A stretch of 6,921 nucleotides of DNA from ATZT02 sp038124905 (GTDB taxonomy: Bacteria > Actinomycetota > Actinomycetes > S36-B12 > UBA5976). The stretch covers positions 1-6,921 of the forward strand of contig JAYPCW010000060.1 in NCBI GenBank assembly GCA_038124905.1. The letters are read 5' to 3'. Shown piece by piece: positions 1 to 5,203 of the stretch (positions are counted from its first letter, which is position 1; every line of letters begins with the position of its first letter). The notes beneath the pieces are model-generated. The model searched no databases. It was given only the letters and a program-made list of their open reading frames with translations, and was not told the origin of the DNA. The translations under genes and the position numbers were made by a program.

Positions 1-300
1 CTGTATCCCTGGGGAGACTTTTATGAACCGACGCGATCTCCCTCGCTAGATGCTCAATCAATGTCGGCCTCACCCGTAGGTAATTTTCCTGAGGGGGCTT
101 CGAGTTTTGGAGTTTTGGATTTAGTAGGAAATGTGTGGCAATGGACAAGCGATAAAAATGAATTTGGAGAAGTAATTTTGAAAGGAGGCTCTTGGCTTGA
201 TGCGGCTTGGGGGTTAAGAACTAACCGTTCTTTACTGGCTGATCCAAATCTGGCTACCAACACAACTGGTTTTCGATTTGTAATTAACGAAGGGAGCTAG
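1..300 (+). CDS. FGE-sulfatase (SUMF1/EgtB/PvdO) domain protein, C-terminal part; 5' end outside window
   Basis: The reading frame is open from base 1 to the TAG at 298-300 (99 visible residues), so the ATG at 61 is internal and the gene starts upstream. The visible part is the C-terminal half of an FGE-sulfatase fold: a YPWGD motif at the very start, then PVGNFPEG, an FG.LDLVGNVWQW segment, LKGGSW and a terminal TGFRF. These are the standard landmarks of formylglycine-generating enzymes and their relatives (EgtB-type sulfoxide synthases, PvdO, NirV). Genuine aerobic FGE carries a copper-binding C-x4-C pair just after the GGS motif; here those two positions are Asp (199-201) and Leu (214-216). 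FGE activity on sulfatases is therefore unlikely, and no sulfatase gene is visible. The gene abuts the downstream DUF59 gene (TAG directly followed by ATG), so they are co-transcribed. Family is confident; reaction is unknown. Confidence 0.85.
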   Translation: MYPWGDFYEPTRSPSLDAQSMSASPVGNFPEGASSFGVLDLVGNVWQWTSDKNEFGEVILKGGSWLDAAWGLRTNRSLLADPNLATNTTGFRFVINEGS

Positions 301-699
301 ATGAGCAAAATAACAAAAGAGCAAGTGTGGGATTCGCTTAAAACGGTTTATGACCCGTGTTGTGCTGATCGGGGAATCAGTGTTGTGGATATGGGGGTAG
401 CTGAAGAAGTAAACATTGATTCTGACGGAACCATACGTGTCAAATTAGTTCTAACTACGGGTTGGTGTCCATTCGTCTCAAGCATGGAAGACGCCATCCC
501 TGCAAAACTGAAGGAAGATTTTGGCGCAGAGAAAGTAGTTGTGGAATCCGTATGGGATCCAGTTTGGACATCGGATCGACTCTCTGATTTTGCCAAAAAG
601 CAATTAGCAATGCCGTTGGAGCAACTACTTCCGCTTCGCGAGGCACGCATCAAAAAAGAACAACAACTAGCAGAACAAGAAAGTGAGGTCGCAGTATGA
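301..699 (+). CDS. DUF59/MIP18 family metal-sulfur cluster assembly protein (PaaD/SufT-like)
   Basis: This 132-residue protein has a DUF59 (MIP18/FeS-assembly P) domain at about residues 6-95: a DP..-ISVVDMG segment near 18-32, a central TTGWCPF motif at 52-58 with the family's conserved Cys56, and a V-WDPVWT-D-LS block at 83-95. The family (SufT, PaaD, eukaryotic CIA2) acts in the cytoplasm in Fe-S or other metal-centre maturation. The usual DPE motif is DPCC here, giving Cys20, Cys21 and Cys56. A charged Glu/Gln/Lys-rich, probably helical tail (about 97-132) follows the domain. The ATG at 301 directly follows the upstream stop and has a GAAGGGAG Shine-Dalgarno at 289-296. The 3' end overlaps the amidohydrolase start as ATGA (696-699). 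The client protein is not in the window; its position beside an amidohydrolase suggests a pairwise function. Confidence 0.88.
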   Translation: MSKITKEQVWDSLKTVYDPCCADRGISVVDMGVAEEVNIDSDGTIRVKLVLTTGWCPFVSSMEDAIPAKLKEDFGAEKVVVESVWDPVWTSDRLSDFAKKQLAMPLEQLLPLREARIKKEQQLAEQESEVAV

Positions 700-1733
700 C
701 CGCAACATTCCCGGGTGCAAAAACTCGCGGCAAGGGAACGGTGCCTTCATTCGTTTTTGACGGTGTTTGTCACATCTTCAATTTCGATAAGAAAAATGCT
801 TTAGGTACCCCTGGTGACATGTTCGATGAGCACCTCTACGCGTTCCATATGTTTATGACTCGTGAAGGGGAAAGAATTCTTTCGCGTGAAGAATTCTTTA
901 AAGAGTGGAGCGTCGACGAAATCTATGAGATGGTATTTGAGCAATCTGATACCGACATGATCGTGGCGCAACCGCTTCCACTTACAGACTTATTCCATGA
1001 TGGATTGTCGCCATGGGAGAAGTGCGCCCAAATGGCTGCCAAACATCCTGACAAAGCAGTTTGGTGGGGTTCGGTAAATCCACTTGAAGGCAAAAAAGCT
1101 ATTGACCTAATGACAAAACAAGTTGAAGAATATGGAGCGAAAGGCTTTAAGTTCTATAACGTTCGCTACGACTATGGTCAACCTTTCCCTTGGAGAATGG
1201 ATGATCCTAGAGTTGCTTATCCAATTTTTGAGCATGCCCAAAAATTGGGAATCAACTTAATCGGTGTCCACAAAGGTGTTCCGCTCGGCCCACAACCAGT
1301 AGAACACACAAGAACCTTTGATATGGATGGCGCCGCAGCGAATTTTCCAGATATAAACTTTGTGATCTTTCACGTTGGTTTGCCTTGGTTAGACGAAACA
1401 CTTTGGCAGATCATCAGGTTCCCTAATCTCTACGCTTCAATTGCCGCAACGGTGAACTTCATCTCGAGACAACCGAGAGTTTTCGCCGAAATAATGGGCA
1501 AATTGATGTGGTGGGCCGGCGAAGACAAGATCATTTTTGGTGGTGAGTCACCTATCTGGCATCCGCAATGGGCGCTAGAAGAATTCTGGAACTTCCAATT
1601 ACCAGAAGACATCGTCGCTGAACGTGGTTACCCGCAACTAACTGAGCAAGCTAAGCGCAAAATCTTAGGTGAGAACCTACTTCGCTTGCACGGAATGGAT
1701 GTCGAAAAAACCAAGAAGAAATTCGGGTATTAA
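696..1733 (+). CDS. Amidohydrolase-2 family (metal-dependent TIM-barrel) protein with atypical metal-ligand motifs
   Basis: The 345-residue product matches the amidohydrolase-2 (ACMSD-like) family in length and layout: an N-terminal strand FDGVCHIF (21-28), AKGFKFYN (148-155), a barrel strand ending IGVHKG with His192, VIFHVGLPW with His226, a final-strand motif FGGESPIWHPQW (281-292), and the usual C-terminal KILGENLLRLHG helix (322-333). Typical members carry D-x-H-x-H at the first strand and G-S-D-x-P near the end; here the first His is Val24 and the Asp is Glu284. Metal binding is thus altered or lost, and hydrolase or decarboxylase activity cannot be assumed. The ATG at 696 overlaps the DUF59 stop by four bases and has GAGGT at 685-689, so translation is coupled. 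No signal peptide is seen; it is probably cytoplasmic. It is the last gene of its operon, followed by hairpins and a terminator. Confidence 0.88.
   Translation: MTATFPGAKTRGKGTVPSFVFDGVCHIFNFDKKNALGTPGDMFDEHLYAFHMFMTREGERILSREEFFKEWSVDEIYEMVFEQSDTDMIVAQPLPLTDLFHDGLSPWEKCAQMAAKHPDKAVWWGSVNPLEGKKAIDLMTKQVEEYGAKGFKFYNVRYDYGQPFPWRMDDPRVAYPIFEHAQKLGINLIGVHKGVPLGPQPVEHTRTFDMDGAAANFPDINFVIFHVGLPWLDETLWQIIRFPNLYASIAATVNFISRQPRVFAEIMGKLMWWAGEDKIIFGGESPIWHPQWALEEFWNFQLPEDIVAERGYPQLTEQAKRKILGENLLRLHGMDVEKTKKKFGY
871..899 (+). repeat. Inverted repeat / potential 11-bp hairpin inside the amidohydrolase gene
   Basis: AAAGAATTCTT at 871-881 is exactly complementary to AAGAATTCTTT at 889-899, with a 7-base loop. 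Each arm is itself largely palindromic around GAATTC, so the same 11 bases (AAGAATTCTTT) also occur as a direct repeat 17 bases apart. The two copies fall in different reading frames (coding I-L-S versus E-E-F-F), so this is not a protein repeat. A regulatory role is not shown. Confidence 0.6.
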
Positions 1734-1740
1734 ACCCGAA
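1722..1740 (+). other. Small hairpin with the amidohydrolase stop codon in its loop
   Basis: TTCGGGT (1722-1728) pairs perfectly with ACCCGAA (1734-1740). The five-base loop is ATTAA and contains the TAA stop codon at 1731-1733. It lies six bases upstream of the large terminator hairpin, making a tandem stem-loop 3' end for the mRNA. It lacks its own T-tract, so it is not a terminator by itself; it may protect the 3' end from exonucleases (inference). Confidence 0.6.
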
Positions 1741-1746
1741 ACCCAC

Positions 1747-1786
1747 AAGAGTCCTTGAGCTTGCGCTCAAGGACTCTTTCTATTTT
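1747..1786 (+). terminator. Strong intrinsic terminator of the left operon
   Basis: A perfect 14-bp stem, AAGAGTCCTTGAGC (1747-1760) with GCTCAAGGACTCTT (1765-1778), closes a TTGC tetraloop and runs into the T-rich tail TTTCTATTTT. This is a textbook rho-independent terminator placed 14 bases after the amidohydrolase stop. The other strand lacks a comparable T-tract downstream of the stem, so it mainly works in the plus direction. The terminator also shows that a TTG start at 1755 for the next gene, which would lie inside the stem, is not plausible. Confidence 0.9.
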
Positions 1787-1789
1787 CCC

Positions 1790-1795
1790 TATAAT
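1790..1795 (+). promoter_or_regulatory. TATAAT -10 box for the SelA-like gene, probably giving a leaderless mRNA
   Basis: A perfect TATAAT hexamer sits seven bases before the ATG at 1803. Transcription normally starts about 6-8 bases after the -10 box, which puts the first transcribed base at or next to the A of the start codon. No Shine-Dalgarno sequence precedes this ATG, as expected for leaderless translation, common in actinobacteria. No good -35 hexamer is found at 16-18 bp spacing; that region is the right arm of the terminator stem. Confidence 0.7.
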
Positions 1796-1802
1796 TGAAT
1801 TA

Positions 1803-2900
1803 ATGATCAGCTACCAAGAATTAAATATAAAACCAATTATTAACGCCTGTACAACTATGACTTACCTAGGTGGCTCGCTGATGCCAGATGAGGTAACTAG
1901 TGCGATGGTTGAAGCTAGTCACTCTTTTGTAAATATCAGAGAATTGCACCAAAAAGTAGGCGACCATATCGCCCAATTAACTAAGAATGAAGCAGCTTAC
2001 GTAACTACTGGTTGCGCTGCAGCAATTGTGCTATCTCTGCTCGGAATTAAAACTCAAGGCGATCATCAAAAGATTGAGCTACTTGCGCAAGATCCTCAAA
2101 CTGATGAAGTCTTGGTGCAAAACACTCACACCATTCCGTATTTTCCCGCTATCTCATTGGCCAAGTGCCAGGCAGTTTACGTGGGGTCAGAATCTAGTGT
2201 TACCCGGGAAGAATTCATTTCAAAAATAAGTGAAAATACAATTGCTACGCTTTTTGTTGCAGGCTCACACTTGAATCAAGGTGGATTAGATCTAAAGTCT
2301 GTCATCGAAATTTGTAAACCAAGAGGCATCAAGGTAATTGTCGATGCGGCAGCTCAACTGCCCCCAGTTGAAAATTTATGGAAATTTACCAAAGAAATGG
2401 GAGCCGACGTTGCCTTATTTAGTGGTGGCAAAGCACTCTTAGGGCCTCAAAGTTCTGGATTAATGGTTGGGGTAAAAGACATCATCGAGTGGTCAAAGGC
2501 AGTTGGTGCGCCCAATCAAACACTGGCGCGCAGCATGAAAGTTGGCAAAGAAGAGATTATGGGTCTTGCTGCTGCGATTGAGAGATATGTGCAATTAGAT
2601 CATGAAGCCCAATGGAATCTTTGGTCAAACCGTGTGGATTATTGGGTCAACGAATTACGAGAGCATGAAAATCTGGTAGTGGAGCGATCTGAATTAAATG
2701 AAGCAGGCCAACCAGTGCCTAGGTGTTTAGTTATGGTTAAAAACACCCATGGAAAAAATCCAGAGAAGGTGCTCTTAGAAAATTCACCAAGTATTGCAGT
2801 CTTGGCTGTCGATGAGACTTCTTTTTGGATTAGCCCTGACCTATTAACTGAGAGCGAAGTAAAAACCGTAGCAGAAGCGATTAAGTCAAATTTCGCTTAA
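1803..2900 (+). CDS. SelA/DgaE-like PLP-dependent enzyme (COG1921 family)
   Basis: Starting at the ATG at 1803 gives 365 residues, the usual size for this family. The N-terminus (LNIKPIINACTTMTYLGGS, residues 7-25) is a conserved family feature and supports this start over the upstream TTG at 1755, which lies in the terminator stem. Fold-type I PLP landmarks follow: VTTGCAAAI (67-75), the cofactor Asp181 in VIVDAAAQLPP, and the Schiff-base Lys210 in SGGKALLGPQSSG, then KVGKEEIMG (246-254). The family includes selenocysteine synthase SelA and D-glucosaminate-6-phosphate ammonia-lyase DgaE. The length, about 100 residues short of bacterial SelA and lacking its N-terminal extension, favours a DgaE-like lyase acting on an amino sugar acid or amino acid, but the substrate is not evident. 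It is a single-gene unit with its own promoter, converging with the minus-strand operon and overlapping its last gene by 20 bases. Confidence 0.87.
   Translation: MISYQELNIKPIINACTTMTYLGGSLMPDEVTSAMVEASHSFVNIRELHQKVGDHIAQLTKNEAAYVTTGCAAAIVLSLLGIKTQGDHQKIELLAQDPQTDEVLVQNTHTIPYFPAISLAKCQAVYVGSESSVTREEFISKISENTIATLFVAGSHLNQGGLDLKSVIEICKPRGIKVIVDAAAQLPPVENLWKFTKEMGADVALFSGGKALLGPQSSGLMVGVKDIIEWSKAVGAPNQTLARSMKVGKEEIMGLAAAIERYVQLDHEAQWNLWSNRVDYWVNELREHENLVVERSELNEAGQPVPRCLVMVKNTHGKNPEKVLLENSPSIAVLAVDETSFWISPDLLTESEVKTVAEAIKSNFA
2881..2900. other. Tail-to-tail overlap of two genes forming a stop-to-stop near-palindrome
   Basis: The last 20 bases of the SelA-like gene are also the last 20 bases of the minus-strand dehydrogenase gene. 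The segment begins TTAAG and ends CTTAA, with AAATTT in the middle. It matches its own reverse complement at 16 of 20 positions, so the two proteins end in similar residues (KSNFA and KRNLT). No intrinsic terminator is visible on either strand nearby, so each transcript probably extends into the other gene. Confidence 0.75.
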
Positions 2901-3954
2901 GCCATAACTCCGCTGGAAATTCCACCGCTTTTGCCTCGTCAACTTTTATACGTTTATTTGTTGCAGCACTTTCATAGGCAGCAATTGCCACCTTTAGCGC
3001 TGCTAGTCCATCTTCGCCCGACATTTCTGAGTTTTGGTTTTCTAAAATGCACTTTGCAAAATGCTCAATCTCGGCATACCATCCCCAAGTTTGTGCTTCT
3101 TCGTGTGAAACTTTAAGCCAGCCTTTTTCAATCTCTACTTTTTCTGTTGCGTATCCCACCCCAGTTAATGAGTAAACATCTATCGCTGCGCCTCTAGCTA
3201 AGTCTGCCCTCACATAACCATCTCGGCCAAGGACTTCTAAAACGTCATCAACGCCTCCCGGCGCTGCCCAAGAAGCATCTACCGTAGCTAATACTCCGTT
3301 ATCAAATTCCATGGTGATTAAACAGTGGTCATCTAATTCATACTCAGGTTTAATCGAATTAATTCGCGCATAAACGTGGGTGACTTTTGCTGGCCTTAAT
3401 AACCATTGCAAAATTCCGATCCCATGAATTCCCATGTCTAAGGTGACACCACCTCCAGAAAGTGTCGGATCAAAAAACCATTTTGCGTGGGGGCCGCCAT
3501 GTCGCTCTCGATGCGACACGTGCAGCAAAGATCCAAAGGCACCTTGATTAAGCAATTCTTTTACTTTTTTATAGCGAGCTGAAAAAACGATCTGCTCTGC
3601 GTAAAACAATTGAACATTATTTGCTTTTGCAGCTTCAATCATTTCTTTTGCCTGCTGCAAGTTCATGCTAAGAGGTTTTTCGCAAACCACATGAATTTTT
3701 TTATTTAGTGCCTTGATTGCCAAAGGATGGTGAAATTTATTTGGCAAAGTCAAGCTTATGACATCTAACTCTTCTTTTTCAATCATCTCTAGTGGGTCTT
3801 GATAACTCTTGCCACCAAATCGACTAACAAAATCTGCTCTAGTTTTTTCGCTTTGAGAGCTCATAGCGACTATTGTCGCTTTTTTAGTGTTAAGCCAACC
3901 TTCTGCATGCAAGGTGCCGGCGAAGGCGCCGCCTATAATTCCAACTTTAAGCAT
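2881..3954 (-). CDS. Gfo/Idh/MocA family NAD(P)-dependent oxidoreductase
   Basis: This 357-residue cytoplasmic dehydrogenase has an N-terminal Rossmann domain starting MLKVGIIGGAFAG (dinucleotide-binding loop), the family's EKP motif at 92-94 (VVCEKPLS, Lys93 near the hydride-transfer site), and a C-terminal alpha/beta domain with DMGIHGIG at 173-180, holding the Asp and His of the usual catalytic motif. Relatives oxidise or reduce one hydroxyl/keto group of sugars, inositols or aminocyclitols. An ATG at 3975 would add seven residues and overlap the aminotransferase; I chose 3954 because the Rossmann strand normally begins at residue 2-3 and only four bases separate it from the upstream stop. 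Neither start has a clear Shine-Dalgarno, so translational coupling is likely. It is the last gene of the minus-strand operon and probably acts with the aminotransferase on one substrate. Exact substrate unknown. Confidence 0.9.
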   Translation of the reverse strand: MLKVGIIGGAFAGTLHAEGWLNTKKATIVAMSSQSEKTRADFVSRFGGKSYQDPLEMIEKEELDVISLTLPNKFHHPLAIKALNKKIHVVCEKPLSMNLQQAKEMIEAAKANNVQLFYAEQIVFSARYKKVKELLNQGAFGSLLHVSHRERHGGPHAKWFFDPTLSGGGVTLDMGIHGIGILQWLLRPAKVTHVYARINSIKPEYELDDHCLITMEFDNGVLATVDASWAAPGGVDDVLEVLGRDGYVRADLARGAAIDVYSLTGVGYATEKVEIEKGWLKVSHEEAQTWGWYAEIEHFAKCILENQNSEMSGEDGLAALKVAIAAYESAATNKRIKVDEAKAVEFPAELWLKRNLT

Positions 3955-3958
3955 TGAA

Positions 3959-5203
3959 TTACCAGCTCGGTGCATCTAGTTTGGCAACTTCATCTATATT
4001 CTCTTTTATTTTTTGCATTGCTTGCAAAACATCTAGAGTATCAGTTTCGTTGCCCATCAAAACGCTAGTAGTAAACCAAAGAGTATTGTCGGCTAATTTC
4101 GTCGTGATAGGAAACTGTTGTTGGTTGTAGCGAATTTGTGCAACTTCCCCACGAAATCTGGGTGCTAAATTTTCTGGAGCAGCAAATAATTCAAGGGCAT
4201 GTAGCGGTGGGTAAGCGGTAGTTAGCGGAATTCCCTCTTTCAGGAGTGCGAATCTAACTTGGTCGCGCGATGCACCATTTAACTTTTCCGGCTCAACCTC
4301 CACCACGTAACAGTAATTTCCTTGATCGGTGCATCCAGCAAGACGCCCTTGTGGTTTAAAACCCTCTATTTTAGAAATTTCAGTATTTAGGTAGTTTGCA
4401 TTTTTAGCACGATTTTCTTGCTGAGCAGGAAACCTCTCAAGTTGCGCTCTTAAAACAGCACCTTGCCATTCAGTCATTCGATAATTGCCGCCAAAGCGAA
4501 TGTGACGGTAATACCAAATTCCTTCACCACGACCACAGTTAATAATCGAGCGATACATCGCCGCATGATCAGCATGCTTAGAGAGAATCACTCCACCTTC
4601 ACCGGCAGTCATTAATTTAGATGATTGAAAAGAAAAGCTGCCTGCATCAGATAAAACACCAGCATGCTCCCCCTTCCAGCGAGAACCGTGAGCATGTGCA
4701 GCATCTTCAATCAATAACAAACCATGCTTTTTCGCAACTTGATTTAAGCCATCCATGTCAGCCATTGACCCAGCAACATGCACGCAAACTATTGCTTTAG
4801 TTCTAGCGCTAATTGCAGCTTCTGCTTGCGCCACATCGATTGTTCCTGTTAAGGGATCAACATCTACTATTTTTGGTATTGCATTTACTGAAATAATTGC
4901 ACTAATCGTTGCGAGAAAAGACCAATCAGGCAAAATTACTTCGTCACCATCTCCGATACCTAAAGCAGTAAAAATTACTTCTAAAGTGTGCGTACCGTTA
5001 GTGACGGCAAAAGCGTTAGCTGCACCTGTGTATTTCGCATACTCCTCTTCATAGGTCTTTACTTCAACTCCCTGATTTGCCCACCAGTTTCGCGATTCTA
5101 AAACTCTAAGTAGCCCATCGCGTTCACGATCGTCATAATCCGGCCAAGCTGGAAAGCTTTTAGTCCGCACGGGAGTTCCTTCGAGTGCGCCAAGTTTTGA
5201 CAT
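3959..5203 (-). CDS. DegT/DnrJ/EryC1/StrS family PLP aminotransferase, StsC/AHBA-synthase-like
   Basis: The 414-residue product is a fold-type I aminotransferase of the sugar aminotransferase family. Landmarks are FAVTNGTHTLE (65-75), EVILPDWSF (88-96), the cofactor-binding Asp167 in LLLIEDAAHAHGS, and the PLP Lys196 in SFSFQSSKLMTAGEGG, then FGGNYRMTEWQGAVLRAQL (237-255). The DAAHAHG and KLMTAGEGG motifs and the N-terminal G-TPVRTKSFPAWP segment resemble the subgroup holding 3-amino-5-hydroxybenzoate synthase and L-glutamine:scyllo-inosose aminotransferase (StsC). Members usually use glutamine or glutamate to aminate a keto sugar or ketocyclitol, or run in reverse. The ATG overlaps the ROK gene's TAA by one base (TAATG), with GGAAGG about 11 bases upstream. 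The downstream dehydrogenase could make or consume the keto substrate. No antibiotic or cell-wall genes are visible, and the sugar permease argues for catabolism. Confidence 0.9.
   Translation of the reverse strand: MSKLGALEGTPVRTKSFPAWPDYDDRERDGLLRVLESRNWWANQGVEVKTYEEEYAKYTGAANAFAVTNGTHTLEVIFTALGIGDGDEVILPDWSFLATISAIISVNAIPKIVDVDPLTGTIDVAQAEAAISARTKAIVCVHVAGSMADMDGLNQVAKKHGLLLIEDAAHAHGSRWKGEHAGVLSDAGSFSFQSSKLMTAGEGGVILSKHADHAAMYRSIINCGRGEGIWYYRHIRFGGNYRMTEWQGAVLRAQLERFPAQQENRAKNANYLNTEISKIEGFKPQGRLAGCTDQGNYCYVVEVEPEKLNGASRDQVRFALLKEGIPLTTAYPPLHALELFAAPENLAPRFRGEVAQIRYNQQQFPITTKLADNTLWFTTSVLMGNETDTLDVLQAMQKIKENIDEVAKLDAPSW

Noticed and set aside
348..653. Minus-strand open frame of about 100 codons opposite the DUF59 gene
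   Set aside because: Composition and lack of recognisable motifs mark it as a shadow of the well-supported plus-strand gene.
1755..1802. N-terminal extension of the SelA-like protein from a TTG codon at 1755
   Set aside because: The extension is encoded by the terminator stem and the TATAAT box; the conserved family N-terminus starts at the ATG at 1803.
1792..1802. TAATT-G-AATTA inverted repeat between the -10 box and ATG 1803, as a possible operator
   Set aside because: Only five-base AT-only arms overlapping the TATAAT box; easily due to chance in AT-rich sequence.
2914..2924. TGGAAATTCCA palindrome just downstream of the SelA-like stop, as a possible terminator
   Set aside because: It has no loop and no T-tract, and it lies in dehydrogenase coding sequence.
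3933..3938. TATAAT on the plus strand near the start of the dehydrogenase gene
   Set aside because: It is the complement of codons for the Rossmann GIIGG motif, and no plus-strand gene follows it.
3955..3975. Seven-residue extension of the Gfo/Idh/MocA protein from ATG 3975
   Set aside because: It would precede the Rossmann strand with residues not typical of the family and overlap the aminotransferase end; ATG 3954 is a better fit, though neither has a clear ribosome site.
4755..5054. Plus-strand open frame of about 99 codons opposite the aminotransferase
   Set aside because: It is antisense to conserved aminotransferase motifs, with no ribosome site or family resemblance.
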